Shown here: positions 9,077 to 20,524 of the stretch, one piece after another
Position numbering within the stretch: the first letter of the stretch is position 1
How the letters are laid out: each line of letters starts with the position of its first letter
Assembly: GCF_900187615.1 (NCBI RefSeq)
Contig: NZ_FYDO01000006.1
Coordinates: 124,001 to 188,000 of the forward strand
Direction: 5' to 3'
DNA from: Pseudomonas sp. Irchel s3f7
Lineage (GTDB): Bacteria > Pseudomonadota > Gammaproteobacteria > Pseudomonadales > Pseudomonadaceae
DNA length: 64,000 bases
The notes under the pieces: model-generated
The model's input: only the letters and a program-made list of their open reading frames with translations
Told to the model about the DNA's origin: nothing
Database searches by the model: none
Position numbers and translations under genes: made by a program

Positions 9077-10600
9077 ATGCGCTGGACAACCCGCCCCGGC
9101 TGGCCCGGTAACCTGCTGGCCGTGGCGGCCGGTGCAATCACCACCCTGGCACTGGCGCCGTTCGATATCTGGCCGTTGGCACTGCTCGCCGTCGGCCTGT
9201 TCTATGCCGGCTTACGTGAACTGAGCCCGCGCCAGGCGCTGGGGCGTGGCTGGTACTTCGGCTTCGGCCTGTTCGGTGCCGGAACCAGTTGGATCTACTA
9301 CAGCATTCACCATTTCGGCGGCGCTTCGGTGCTGCTGGCCGGCTTCCTGATGCTGATTTTCACGGCGGCGATTGCCTGGTTTTTCGCCCTGCCCGCCTGG
9401 CTCTGGGCACGCTGGCTGCGCCGCAACGAGGCGCCGCTGGCCGACGCGCTGGCTTTCGCAGCGCTGTGGGTCGCCCAGGAAGCGTTCCGCGGCTGGTTCC
9501 TGACCGGTTTCCCATGGCTCTACTCTGGCTACAGCCAGCTCGACGGCCCGCTGTCCGGGCTCGCACCAGTTGGCGGAATGTGGCTGATTTCCTTCACCCT
9601 GGCCTTGACCGCCGCACTGATCTACAACGGCTTGCGCCTGGCTCGCACGGGACGCAAAGGCTTCATCGCCGTGGGAATCGTCTTGTTGGTCGGCCCATGG
9701 GTAGCCGGCATGGCGCTCAAGCATCACGCCTGGACCAGCCCTTCAGGCGCACCACTGAGTGTCGCGGCAATCCAGGGCAACATAGAACAGAGCATGAAAT
9801 GGGACCCGGCGCAGCTCAATGCACAGCTCGCGCTGTACCGTGACATGAGCTTGAGCTCCAAGCGCGTCGACCTGCTGATCTGGCCGGAAACCGCGGTGCC
9901 GGTGCTCAAGGAATCTGCCCAGGGCTATCTGGACGTGATGGGTAAATTCGCTGCCGAGCGGAATTCGGCACTGATTACCGGCGTGCCGATCCGGCAGATC
10001 GTTCATCAAGAGAAGCGCTTCTACAATGGCATCACCGTGACCGGTGAAGGCGACGGCACTTACCTCAAACAGAAATTGGTGCCGTTTGGCGAATATGTGC
10101 CGCTGCAAGACGTTTTGCGCGGGCTGATCGCCTTCTTTGACCTGCCGATGTCGGACTTTGCCCGCGGCCCGGCCGACCAGCCGCTGCTGCAAGCCAAGGG
10201 CTATCAGATTGCGCCGTTCATCTGCTACGAAGTGGTCTACCCGGAATTCGCCGCCAGCCTCGCCGCTCGCAGCGACCTGCTGCTGACCATCAGCAATGAC
10301 ACCTGGTTCGGCACGTCCATCGGCCCGCTGCAACACTTGCAGATGGCGCAGATGCGCGCCCTTGAGGCGGGCCGCTGGATGATTCGCGCCACCAACAACG
10401 GCGTGACCGGCCTGATCAACCCGTTCGGCCAGATCACTGAGCAGATTCCGCAGTTCGAACGCGGCATCCTGTACGGCGAAGTGGTGCCGATGCACAACCT
10501 GACGCCTTATCTGCAATGGCGTTCATGGCCGTTGCTCATCGTCTGCATGCTGCTGTTTGGCTGGGCGTTGGTGGCGAGCCGGATGGCCAAGACTGTCTGA
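9077..10600 (+). CDS. lnt: Apolipoprotein N-acyltransferase Lnt
   Basis: Lnt transfers the third acyl chain to the N-terminal cysteine of lipoproteins at the inner membrane, which is required for Lol sorting. The 507-residue protein has about eight hydrophobic helices, mostly in the first 210 residues, then a periplasmic nitrilase domain. The catalytic triad can be read directly: E271 in WPETAVP, K333 in KQKLVPFGEY and C383 in FICYEVVYPE. It starts 8 bases after corC and ends the operon; a REP doublet follows. Several of its likely substrates (LptE, RlpA, the MORN-C13 lipoprotein) are encoded nearby. Confidence 0.97.
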   Translation: MRWTTRPGWPGNLLAVAAGAITTLALAPFDIWPLALLAVGLFYAGLRELSPRQALGRGWYFGFGLFGAGTSWIYYSIHHFGGASVLLAGFLMLIFTAAIAWFFALPAWLWARWLRRNEAPLADALAFAALWVAQEAFRGWFLTGFPWLYSGYSQLDGPLSGLAPVGGMWLISFTLALTAALIYNGLRLARTGRKGFIAVGIVLLVGPWVAGMALKHHAWTSPSGAPLSVAAIQGNIEQSMKWDPAQLNAQLALYRDMSLSSKRVDLLIWPETAVPVLKESAQGYLDVMGKFAAERNSALITGVPIRQIVHQEKRFYNGITVTGEGDGTYLKQKLVPFGEYVPLQDVLRGLIAFFDLPMSDFARGPADQPLLQAKGYQIAPFICYEVVYPEFAASLAARSDLLLTISNDTWFGTSIGPLQHLQMAQMRALEAGRWMIRATNNGVTGLINPFGQITEQIPQFERGILYGEVVPMHNLTPYLQWRSWPLLIVCMLLFGWALVASRMAKTV

Positions 10601-10618
10601 AGACTTGAGGCGATAGTT

Positions 10619-10704
10619 AAAAGATCGCAGCCTCGTTTTACTCGACAGCTCCTACAGGGTGTAGACAATCCCAGTGTAGGAGCTGCCGCAGGCTGCGATC
10701 TTTT
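10619..10704. repeat. REP doublet, family B (AAAAGATCGCAG)
   Basis: Left arm starts AAAAGATCGCAG and reads into CAGCTCCTAC; right arm is GTAGGAGCTGCCGCAGGCTG then CGATCTTTT. The right arm ends in a T-run, so the element may also terminate lnt transcription. Relatives lie at 16561, 18293, 31853 and 33279. Confidence 0.87.
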
Positions 10705-10709
10705 GATCT

Positions 10710-11471
10710 TCAGCGGTAAAACAACGAATACCCGACCTGCCCCACCGCCTCATTCATCAATTGCCCACTCTGCCAGATCGATTTCGACTCCGGCAGCCAG
10801 CCGCCCAGCGGTCGGGCGTTGTCTCCGCCTAAGAACCCCATCGGGGCGGCCACCACGTCGAATCCAGCCTTGCGGAAACTCCAGACGGCACGCGGCATGT
10901 GCGCAGCGTGAGTGACGATCACCACACGCTTGACGCCTTGCGGCAACAATAATTGCGCCGTGAATTGCGCGTTTTCCCAGGTGGTACGGCTCTTGCCCTC
11001 CTGCCAGCGCACCGTCACGCCAAAATCGTCGCGCAAGGACTCCGCCATCATCTGCGCTTCAGTCGGTGGTATGCCGTAATGCAATCCACCACTGGCCAGC
11101 ACCGGCAAGCCCGAAGCCTTGGCCAGCCGCGCCGCATAACGTTGACGTTCCAGGCCAATACCTGTTGGCTGATCAGCGCCCCAGGCCACGTCACCGTGTT
11201 CGCGGCCCGAGCCCAGCACCACGATGGCGTCGGCGCGCTGCCCCAGCGTGCTCCATTCCTCGCGGGCCAGCGGCGGCTCACGCTCAAGAAGGTCGGCACT
11301 CCATTCCACCACCACCGGCAGGCTCATCAGCCAGAAACCACCCAGCCCCAGCGCAAAGCACGCACCGGCCAGCCTCGGCCTTGAGCGGCGTAACCACCAG
11401 CCAAGCAAAAGCAGCAGCATCAGAAGGCCGGGCGGCAAGAGAAGTTGTTTCACGAAATAACGAAAAGGCAT
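10710..11471 (-). CDS. YdcF/ElyC/SanA family membrane protein (DUF218)
   Basis: A 253-residue protein with two N-terminal membrane helices (about residues 10-28 and 37-58) and then a DUF218 domain. Typical DUF218 features are visible: VLGSGREHGDVAWG, ASGGLHYGI and VIVTHAAHMPRA. E. coli ElyC, of this family, affects peptidoglycan and lipid-carrier metabolism at the envelope; whether this protein does the same is inference. It is convergent with lnt and separated from it by the REP element. The same gene occupies this place in P. aeruginosa. Confidence 0.85.
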   Translation of the reverse strand: MPFRYFVKQLLLPPGLLMLLLLLGWWLRRSRPRLAGACFALGLGGFWLMSLPVVVEWSADLLEREPPLAREEWSTLGQRADAIVVLGSGREHGDVAWGADQPTGIGLERQRYAARLAKASGLPVLASGGLHYGIPPTEAQMMAESLRDDFGVTVRWQEGKSRTTWENAQFTAQLLLPQGVKRVVIVTHAAHMPRAVWSFRKAGFDVVAAPMGFLGGDNARPLGGWLPESKSIWQSGQLMNEAVGQVGYSLFYR

Positions 11472-11574
11472 CGAGCATCTCCTTGAGATGCCCGAAGCCT
11501 AAGTGGGTTAGCGCAATGCGACAATAAATACGGAAGGACTATGCTTCAAAAAGTGCTGGAGCATGGCTCTGTGT

Positions 11575-11895
11575 CTATTTGTACTGCAAAGACCGGACCT
11601 TTACCGCGTCTCTGCCAGGTACCTTGTCCTTGAGCCAGATGATTTTGGCCGAACGTGGTGCGTCGAGTTGCTTTACCGCTTCTGACAAGCATCCGTGTGT
11701 CTCACGTTCACTGCGATCCAGATACGCCTTGACCAAAGCAAACTCTGCGGGGCTCAGGCCACGCAGTTCCAGTTCAAGTGGGCGTTCGTCGCGCAGCCGA
11801 CCTGCGGTTTTCGCCGCTTCCAGGGCCAGGCCCAGACGATCGATCAGTCTTTCGTACAGCTCCGGTTTCGTAGCTTTTTGCTGTGACTCAACCAT
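11575..11895 (-). CDS. Small conserved hypothetical protein upstream of leuS
   Basis: A 106-residue soluble, charged and mostly helical protein (opening MVESQQKATKPELYERL), with no signal peptide, membrane segment or cysteine pair beyond a single Cys. I do not recognise a catalytic motif. A gene of this size lies divergent to leuS in P. aeruginosa as well, which supports it being real. It ends about 100 bases upstream of the ydcF-type gene on the same strand, so the two might be co-transcribed. Confidence 0.7.
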   Translation of the reverse strand: MVESQQKATKPELYERLIDRLGLALEAAKTAGRLRDERPLELELRGLSPAEFALVKAYLDRSERETHGCLSEAVKQLDAPRSAKIIWLKDKVPGRDAVKVRSLQYK

Positions 11896-11965
11896 CCCTC
11901 ACCTCATTGGAAGATAAGACCTACTCCCCAGTTAGAGCTTAGCTTCCATGAACAAACCGGCTGAG

Positions 11966-11997
11966 CGCCGCGACCAACGGCCCTCGCGGCGGTTTTT
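11966..11997 (+). terminator. Hairpin with T-tract in the leuS upstream region
   Basis: CGCCGCGA (11966-11973) pairs with TCGCGGCG (11984-11991) around a 10-base loop and is followed by GTTTTT. It has the form of an intrinsic terminator on the plus strand, about 180 bases before the leuS start. It may be a leuS leader attenuator or stop antisense reading from the left. Confidence 0.5.
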
Positions 11998-12035
11998 GCG
12001 AGACGCGCGGCAGCAATCAGGGTTTCCCTCGGTAG

Positions 12036-14783
<2,748 letters not shown>

Positions 14784-14791
14784 TTGGAGCA

Positions 14792-14813
14792 GGCGCCAGG
14801 TACGCCTGGCGCC
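14792..14813 (+). terminator. Hairpin between leuS and lptE
   Basis: A perfect 9-bp stem GGCGCCAGG/CCTGGCGCC with loop TACG lies 8 bases after the leuS stop. There is no U-tract (GAGTAAAACC), so it may stabilise the leuS 3' end or attenuate read-through to lptE rather than terminate fully. Confidence 0.5.
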
Positions 14814-14870
14814 GAGTAAAACCTTTCGGGCCGCTCGATCGGCCCACATGGTTTCAAGGGGAGCAACAAG

Positions 14871-15476
14871 ATGATCAAACGCAATTTGCTGGTGATGGGC
14901 CTCGCGGTCCTGTTGAGCGCCTGCGGTTTCCAACTGCGCGGCACCGGCACCAACGAACTGGCAATCAAGGAACTCGACCTGAGCGCCCGTAACGCCTACG
15001 GCGAGACCGTGACGCAACTGCGTCAGGTGCTGACAAACAGCGGCGTCAAGGTCTACACCGGCGCCCCCTACAAACTGGTGTTGACCGATGAGCAGGAAAG
15101 CCAGCGCATCCTCAGCTACGCCGGGGCTGGCCGTACGGGCGAGTACCAGATCACCACGGTGTTGAAATACGACATCCGTGGTCAGGGCAACCTGCCGTTG
15201 ATCAGCGACAAGCTTGAAGTGCAAAAAATCTTCCTCCACGACGGTAACAACCTGGCGGGCTCCGACCAGGAAGCCGTAACCGCCAAAACGGAAACCCGTC
15301 GTGAGCTGGTTCAGCGCATGATGTTGCGCCTGCAACAATTGACGCCAGCCCAGCTGGACCAATTGGAGCAGACTGCCGAAGCCAAGGCCAAGGCAGAAGC
15401 CGCTGCACTGGAAGCGGCGCAAAAGGCTGAAGCGCAAACACCGCGTCAGTCGCCCATCGAACTGCCGCAGCAGTAA
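14871..15476 (+). CDS. lptE: LPS-assembly lipoprotein LptE
   Basis: LptE is the outer-membrane lipoprotein plug of the LptD translocon that inserts lipopolysaccharide into the outer leaflet. The 201-residue precursor has a short signal ending in the lipobox LLSAC, with the acylated cysteine at about residue 19 followed by GFQLRG, the classic LptE beginning. The tail from about residue 158 is Ala/Glu/Lys-rich and probably disordered. It is followed by holA after a small hairpin. Confidence 0.93.
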   Translation: MIKRNLLVMGLAVLLSACGFQLRGTGTNELAIKELDLSARNAYGETVTQLRQVLTNSGVKVYTGAPYKLVLTDEQESQRILSYAGAGRTGEYQITTVLKYDIRGQGNLPLISDKLEVQKIFLHDGNNLAGSDQEAVTAKTETRRELVQRMMLRLQQLTPAQLDQLEQTAEAKAKAEAAALEAAQKAEAQTPRQSPIELPQQ

Positions 15477-15483
15477 GACTTAC

Positions 15484-15501
15484 GGGGCGCTCAGGCGCCC
15501 C
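15484..15501 (+). terminator. Small GC hairpin between lptE and holA
   Basis: GGGGCGC and GCGCCCC pair perfectly around TCAG, 8 bases after the lptE stop. There is no T-tract; it may modulate rather than end transcription before holA. Confidence 0.4.
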
Positions 15502-15515
15502 GTTCGCCCTCTATT

Positions 15516-16553
15516 ATGAAACTCGCCCCCGCCCAACTCGCCAAACACTTGCAAGGTGCCCTTGCGCCGGTCTACATCATCAGCGGCGATGACCCGTTGC
15601 TGTGTCAGGAGGCCGCCGACGCCATTCGCTCGGCCGCTCGCCAACAAGGCTTTGATGAGCGCCAGGTGTTTGCCGCCGATGCCAGTTTCGACTGGGGTAC
15701 GTTGCTGCAAGCCGGTGCCAGCATGTCGCTGTTCGCCGAAAAGCGTTTGCTGGAACTGCGTCTGCCTTCCGGCAAGCCCGGTGACAAAGGTGCAGCAGCA
15801 CTTATCGAGTACTGCTCGCGGCCGGCCGAAGACACCCTGTTGCTGATCAGCTTGCCGAAGCTTGACGGCAGCGCGCAGAAAACCAAGTGGGGCAAGGCAC
15901 TGGTCGAAGGCCAGCAAACCCAGTTCGTGCAGATCTGGCCGGTGGATGTCAGCCAGCTACCGAGTTGGATCCGTCAGCGCCTGTCCCAGGCCGGGCTTTC
16001 TGCGAACCAGGATGCCGTTGAGCTGATTGCTGCGCGGGTAGAAGGCAACCTGCTGGCCGCTGCCCAGGAAATCGAGAAACTCAAGCTGATGGCCGAAGGT
16101 GGCCAGATCACCGTTGAAACCGTGCAGGCCGCCGTGGCCGACAGTGCGCGCTTCGACGTGTTCGGCTTGACCGATGCGATCCTCAACGGCGAAGCGGCCC
16201 ATGCCTTGCGCATGCTTGAAGGGTTGCGCGGTGAGGGTGTCGAGCCACCGGTGATTCTCTGGGCCCTGGCCCGCGAACTGCGCCAGCTGGCCAACATTTC
16301 GCTGCAATACAGTCAGGGCACGCCGCTGGACAAAGCCTTCAGCCAGGCCAAACCACCTGTCTGGGACAAGCGCAAACCACTGATGAGCAAAGCCCTGCAA
16401 CGCTACTCGGCGCAACGCTGGGCGCAGTTGTTGCTGGAAGCGCAACGCATTGACGCCCAGATCAAAGGTCAGGCCGCCGGTTCGCCATGGATGAGCTTGA
16501 GCCGTTTGACGTTGTTGATGGCTGGGCAAAAATTGGCGTTGCCTGCCGAGTAA
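15516..16553 (+). CDS. holA: DNA polymerase III subunit delta HolA
   Basis: HolA opens the beta sliding clamp as part of the clamp loader. The 345-residue protein has the three-domain AAA+-like fold without a working P-loop, recognised by the N-terminal YIISGDDPLL segment, the central VEGNLLAAAQEIEKL helix and the C-terminal collar region with ALARELRQL. It follows lptE after 39 bases. The order leuS-lptE-holA is widespread in gamma-proteobacteria. A REP element lies directly downstream. Confidence 0.95.
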   Translation: MKLAPAQLAKHLQGALAPVYIISGDDPLLCQEAADAIRSAARQQGFDERQVFAADASFDWGTLLQAGASMSLFAEKRLLELRLPSGKPGDKGAAALIEYCSRPAEDTLLLISLPKLDGSAQKTKWGKALVEGQQTQFVQIWPVDVSQLPSWIRQRLSQAGLSANQDAVELIAARVEGNLLAAAQEIEKLKLMAEGGQITVETVQAAVADSARFDVFGLTDAILNGEAAHALRMLEGLRGEGVEPPVILWALARELRQLANISLQYSQGTPLDKAFSQAKPPVWDKRKPLMSKALQRYSAQRWAQLLLEAQRIDAQIKGQAAGSPWMSLSRLTLLMAGQKLALPAE

Positions 16554-16560
16554 GATCAAG

Positions 16561-16640
16561 GGATCGCCGCCTTCTGCAGCTCCTACAGATTGACACGCGA
16601 TCCTGCGTAGGAGCTGCCGAAGGCTGCGATTTTTTGATCT
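16561..16640. repeat. REP doublet, family B
   Basis: Left arm (degenerate) ends CAGCTCCTAC; right arm is GTAGGAGCTGCCGAAGGCTG then CGATTTTTTGATC. It directly follows the holA stop, and the T-run after the right arm suggests it doubles as the terminator of leuS-lptE-holA. Confidence 0.82.
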
Positions 16641-16739
16641 TATTTCTTACAAAATCCACATCCATCGCCCCTATAGACAGATCCTCTGCTTCAGCCGATG
16701 ATTTGCCCCGCAAAAACCACTCACTTGCGAGAAATCATC

Positions 16740-16904
16740 ATGAGCAAAAAGCCATCAACGCATGGCCCCAACAAGGCCAAATCCATCGTCGCCCAGCCAC
16801 TGTTCCGCAGCCGTCAGGAACGCGCCGGCAAGGGCAAAGGCAGCTACCGCCGCGAAGCCTTCCAGTCTAATAGCTGGGAGGCTTCTTACTTTCTGGCTGC
16901 TTAA
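16740..16904 (+). CDS. arfA: Alternative ribosome-rescue factor ArfA
   Basis: A 54-residue basic protein matching the ArfA family: MSKKPSTHGPNK, the conserved PLFRSRQERAGKGKGSY (about residues 21-37) and an NSWEASYF tail. ArfA recruits RF2 to ribosomes stalled on mRNA without a stop codon, backing up tmRNA. In E. coli, arfA mRNA is itself cut or terminated in the coding region so that ArfA accumulates only when tmRNA fails. Here a 12-bp hairpin at 16854-16885 lies within the last 17 codons before the stop, matching that logic. The hairpin and the family match support the 16740 start; other frames through it are not protein-like. Confidence 0.88.
   Translation: MSKKPSTHGPNKAKSIVAQPLFRSRQERAGKGKGSYRREAFQSNSWEASYFLAA
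16854..16892 (+). promoter_or_regulatory. Hairpin with U-rich tail inside the arfA coding region
   Basis: GAAGCCTTCCAG (16854-16865) pairs with CTGGGAGGCTTC (16874-16885) with a single G-T wobble and an 8-base loop, then TTACTTT. It sits before the arfA stop at 16902-16904. It would act as an RNase III site or an intrinsic terminator that truncates the message and makes expression depend on tmRNA status. Confidence 0.7.
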
Positions 16905-16965
16905 AGCAGAACACCCCCTCTACATGTTAAGGTCTGTACCTGAATCGTTTTCCCTGGACCTGTGC

Positions 16966-18288
16966 ATGCCCTTTTGTCTTCCCCATCGCTGGCACCTGCG
17001 CCAATTGATTGCTGCCTCCAGCCTTGTTTTGCTTGTCGCCTGCGCGGAAAAACCGACCGCCGCCGACGCTCAACCCCTCCAGACGTCGCCCGTTGCCACG
17101 GCCCCGGCGGTTGTTCCGCCAGTGGTTCCGACCGGTGAGAACATCGACATCCAGCCGACCCAGACCTTCGCCGAATGGCAGGCGGGTTTCCGCAAGGATG
17201 CCCTGGCCGCGGGTATCCGCGCCGATCTGTTTGATCGCGCTTTCGCCAATGTCAGCATCGACCCCAGTGTGATCCGTGCCGATCGCAGCCAACCGGAATT
17301 CGCAAAACCGGTGTGGGAATACCTCGACGGCGCCCTGTCGCCCTTGCGTGTGCGCAAAGGTCAGGCGCTGGTCAACCAATACGCCGACGTCCTGCAAAGC
17401 ATCGAGCAGCGCTATGGCGTCGATCGCCAGGCACTGGTGGCGGTATGGGGCATGGAGAGCAACTTCGGCCAGTTCCAGGGCAACAAATCGGTGATCAACT
17501 CACTGGCAACCCTGGCCTATGAAGGCCGCCGCCCTGGCTTCGCCCATGCGCAATTGATCGCCGCCCTGCAAATCCTGCAGCAAGGCGACATCGAACCCGA
17601 GAAGATGCTGGGCTCCTGGGCCGGTGCGATGGGCCAGACCCAATTTATCCCGACCACCTACAACACCCACGCCGTGGATTTCGATGGCGATGGTCGCCGC
17701 GATATCTGGGGCAGTTCGGCTGATGCCTTGGCCTCGACCGCGCATTACCTGCAAAGCTCCGGCTGGCAGAGAGGCCAGCCATGGGGCTTTGAAGTCCAAC
17801 TGCCGAACGGTTTCAACTACGTGCTGGCCGATGGCACGATTCGCAAGACTGTCGCCGAATGGCGCCAACTGGGCGTCATGATGCCCAATGGCGGCCAGGT
17901 CCCGGCCGGCACAGAGCAATTGTCCGCGGCCCTGTTGCTGCCGGCCGGCTATCGCGGCCCGGCCTTCCTGGTGCTCGACAACTTCCGTGCGATTCTCAAG
18001 TACAACAACTCGTCGTCCTATGCCCTGGGGGTGAGCCTGTTGTCCGAACGGTTCAATGGTGCAGGCTTGATCAGCGGTACATGGCCTAAAGATGACTTGC
18101 CACTGAGCCGCACCGAACGGATCGAACTGCAAAACCTGTTGAGTGCCCAGAACTACGACGCAGGCACCGCCGACGGCATCATTGGCGCCAACACGCGCAA
18201 GGCCATCCGCAGCGCCCAACAGTCGTTTGGCTGGCCGGCGGATGGATACCCGACGCACAAGTTGCTCGAAGGGTTACGCAACCGCTAA
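16966..18288 (+). CDS. Lytic murein transglycosylase (MltB-type) lipoprotein with peptidoglycan-binding tail
   Basis: A 440-residue precursor with a signal ending in LLVAC, a likely lipobox, which places it at the outer membrane facing peptidoglycan. After a Pro/Ala linker, residues about 60-355 form an SLT_2 (MltB/Slt35) domain: VWGMESNFG carries the catalytic glutamate, and GAMGQTQFIPTTY and DFDGDGRRDIW are diagnostic. The last 60 residues form a PG_binding_1 repeat with NYDAGTADGIIGANT. It cleaves glycan strands to 1,6-anhydro ends. The start is uncertain: 16924 (14 residues longer) is also possible and neither has a strong Shine-Dalgarno. A second MltB-like gene lies at 23880. Confidence 0.88.
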   Translation: MPFCLPHRWHLRQLIAASSLVLLVACAEKPTAADAQPLQTSPVATAPAVVPPVVPTGENIDIQPTQTFAEWQAGFRKDALAAGIRADLFDRAFANVSIDPSVIRADRSQPEFAKPVWEYLDGALSPLRVRKGQALVNQYADVLQSIEQRYGVDRQALVAVWGMESNFGQFQGNKSVINSLATLAYEGRRPGFAHAQLIAALQILQQGDIEPEKMLGSWAGAMGQTQFIPTTYNTHAVDFDGDGRRDIWGSSADALASTAHYLQSSGWQRGQPWGFEVQLPNGFNYVLADGTIRKTVAEWRQLGVMMPNGGQVPAGTEQLSAALLLPAGYRGPAFLVLDNFRAILKYNNSSSYALGVSLLSERFNGAGLISGTWPKDDLPLSRTERIELQNLLSAQNYDAGTADGIIGANTRKAIRSAQQSFGWPADGYPTHKLLEGLRNR

Positions 18289-18292
18289 AAGC

Positions 18293-18367
18293 AAAAGATC
18301 GCAGCCTTCGGCAGCTCCTACGAGCGTTAAAATCCCCTGTAGGAGCTGCCGAAGGCTGCGATCTTTT
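18293..18367. repeat. REP doublet, family B
   Basis: AAAAGATCGCAGCCTTCGGC and AGCTCCTACG form the left arm; the right arm TAGGAGCTGCCGAAGGCTGC and GATCTTTTT complements it. It lies between two convergent genes (the transglycosylase and ldcA) and would give a strong hairpin with a T-run for either transcript. Confidence 0.88.
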
Positions 18368-18382
18368 TACGGTCTCAAGTTC

Positions 18383-19330
18383 TTACCTGATCACCACTTC
18401 CTGCTCCAACACCAATTCCTGCTTCCCCGCATCCAACCGAACCAACGCCCCCATCGGCAACGTCACGTTCGGGTCGCAATGCCCGCTGCGCCAGCCGGAC
18501 AGCACCGGTATCCGCAACGGCGCGAAGGTCTGCTTGAGCAACCGCTCCAGCGCCGGCACATCAACACCGGCGATATCCCCGACCAAAACACCGCGCAACT
18601 TGTGTAACGTGCCCGCCAGTCGCAAATGGGTCAGTAACCGGTCGATGCGATACAGCGGCTCGTTGATGTCTTCGATGAACAGGATGACGCCCTCGGCATC
18701 GATCTCGTAGGGCGTGCCCATGGTCGCGGCAATCATCGACAGGTTTCCGCCCAGCAAGCGCCCATGGGCAATGCCTGGCTCGATTGTGCTCAATGGGCAG
18801 GCCACCGGGTGCGTCAGCACACTGCCCGCCTTCACCTGCCCTCTGAGCATGTTGAAGAAGGAGGACTCGGTGGGCTTTTGCTTGTTGCCCAACAGATCCG
18901 CATTAAGCAATGGCCCATGAAACGTCACGAAACCCGCGTAGCGGCTGATCGCCAGATGCAGCGCGGTGATGTCGCTGTAGCCAATGAACGGTTTGGCGTT
19001 GTCACGCAACAACCGGAAATCGACGCGATCGAGCAGCCGGGGCGTGCCATAACCACCGCGCAGGCAGATGATCGCATTGACGTCATCGTCGGCGAATGCG
19101 CCATGCAAGTCATTGAGTCGTACATCATCGCTACCAGCCAGGTAGCCGTCTTTCTCGTAGACACCGGGAAACACTTTCAGCGAGTAACCCCGGGCGCGCA
19201 TCCATTGCACGGCTTTATCGGTGTCCAGCGCCGCGGGACCGGCGGGCGCAATCACGCCAATCGTACCTTCCGGAGGCAACGCCGGTACGGGAACGTGAGG
19301 ACAAAGGGTATGGGTCGGTCGTACGGTCAT
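18383..19330 (-). CDS. ldcA: Muramoyltetrapeptide (LD-) carboxypeptidase LdcA
   Basis: A 315-residue cytosolic serine peptidase of family S66, which removes the terminal D-Ala from tetrapeptides during murein recycling. The motif FIGYSDITALHLAI carries the nucleophile serine, FIEDINEPLYRIDRLLTHL the catalytic glutamate region, and the C-terminal SGHCDPNVTLPMG the histidine. The start at 19330 is preferred over 19402 because GGGAG sits 8 bases ahead of it and the extra residues are not family-like. It is convergent with the upstream transglycosylase, whose products feed this recycling pathway. Confidence 0.92.
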   Translation of the reverse strand: MTVRPTHTLCPHVPVPALPPEGTIGVIAPAGPAALDTDKAVQWMRARGYSLKVFPGVYEKDGYLAGSDDVRLNDLHGAFADDDVNAIICLRGGYGTPRLLDRVDFRLLRDNAKPFIGYSDITALHLAISRYAGFVTFHGPLLNADLLGNKQKPTESSFFNMLRGQVKAGSVLTHPVACPLSTIEPGIAHGRLLGGNLSMIAATMGTPYEIDAEGVILFIEDINEPLYRIDRLLTHLRLAGTLHKLRGVLVGDIAGVDVPALERLLKQTFAPLRIPVLSGWRSGHCDPNVTLPMGALVRLDAGKQELVLEQEVVIR

Positions 19331-19445
19331 CCGTGAATCTCCCTGCGTAATCTTCAGCACACAGTAGTCAGGAACGGGGACAAACAGAAGAGGCTGAGTC
19401 ACACCGCAGGTTGCAGGAAAAAGCGGCTATCGCCGTAGGCAAGGC

Positions 19446-19484
19446 AAAAAAACGCCCGCAAGGTTTGGAAACCTTGCGGGCGTT
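19446..19484 (-). terminator. Strong intrinsic terminator of the lipA operon
   Basis: On the minus strand a perfect 16-bp stem (AACGCCCGCAAGGTTT and its complement, two-base centre) is followed by a run of seven T. It lies 16 bases past the lipA stop and is one of the clearest terminators in the window. Confidence 0.92.
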
Positions 19485-19500
19485 TATGTTTCACAGTCGA

Positions 19501-20523
19501 TCAGGACGACATCAGCTCAGCCTTGACCAGCTTCGCCTGCTCGTCGGCGTGGTACGAAGAACGTACCAACGGGCCGGAAGCGACGTTCTTGAAGCCCATC
19601 TTGTAGCCTTCTTCGGCGAACCAGGCAAAGGTGTCCGGGTGCACGAAACGCTGCACCGGCAAGTGGCTGCGGGATGGCTGCAGGTACTGGCCCAGGGTCA
19701 GCATGTCGATGTCGTGCTCGCGCATGCGCTTCATGACTTCGATGACTTCTTCGTCGGTTTCGCCCAGACCCAGCATCAGGCCGGACTTGGTCGGAATGTG
19801 CGGCATCATCTGCTTGAAGCGTTGCAGCAGGGTCAGCGACCACTGGTAGTCCGAACCCGGACGCGCAGCCTTGTACAGGCGCGGCACGGTTTCCAGGTTG
19901 TGGTTGAACACATCCGGCGGCTCGGCTGCGGTGATTTCCAGGGCGATGTCCATGCGGCCACGGTAGTCCGGGACCAGGGTCTCGAGCTGCACGTTTGGCG
20001 ACAATTTGCGGATTTCGCGGATGCAGTCGGCGAAGTGCTGGGCACCGCCGTCACGCAGGTCGTCGCGGTCTACCGAGGTGATCACCACGTATTTCAGTTT
20101 CAGGTCGGCAATGGCGATGGCCAGGCTTTCCGGCTCGTTGACGTCCAGTGGCTTCGGACGGCCGTGGCCAACGTCACAGAACGGGCAGCGACGGGTGCAG
20201 ATGTCACCCATGATCATGAAGGTCGCGGTGCCGCCGGAGAAGCATTCGCCCAGGTTCGGGCAGGAAGCCTCTTCGCAGACACTGTGCAACTTGTGTTTGC
20301 GCAGCAGCGCTTTGATACGGTCGACTTCCGGCGAAATCGGAATGCGTACGCGAATCCAGTCAGGCTTCTTCGGCAGTTCGGTGGTAGGAATGATCTTTAC
20401 CGGGATGCGTGCAACCTTCTCGGCGCCGCGCAGCTTGACGCCGGCTTCAACCTTGGGACGCGGGGCCGGGCGCTCGGTGACATCGAGCGTCGGGATCATG
20501 GTTTGCACTGCATCAGTAGTCAT
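19501..20523 (-). CDS. lipA: Lipoyl synthase LipA
   Basis: LipA is a radical-SAM enzyme that inserts two sulphurs into protein-bound octanoate. The 340-residue protein shows the auxiliary cluster motif [12 protein letters not shown] and the radical-SAM motif [11 protein letters not shown]. lipB lies immediately upstream with one base between stop and start codons, so octanoyl transfer and sulphur insertion are expressed together. A strong terminator follows at 19446-19484. Length and motifs are normal; the N-terminal 35 residues are less conserved, as in other pseudomonads. Confidence 0.97.
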   Translation of the reverse strand: MTTDAVQTMIPTLDVTERPAPRPKVEAGVKLRGAEKVARIPVKIIPTTELPKKPDWIRVRIPISPEVDRIKALLRKHKLHSVCEEASCPNLGECFSGGTATFMIMGDICTRRCPFCDVGHGRPKPLDVNEPESLAIAIADLKLKYVVITSVDRDDLRDGGAQHFADCIREIRKLSPNVQLETLVPDYRGRMDIALEITAAEPPDVFNHNLETVPRLYKAARPGSDYQWSLTLLQRFKQMMPHIPTKSGLMLGLGETDEEVIEVMKRMREHDIDMLTLGQYLQPSRSHLPVQRFVHPDTFAWFAEEGYKMGFKNVASGPLVRSSYHADEQAKLVKAELMSS

Positions 20524-20524
20524 A

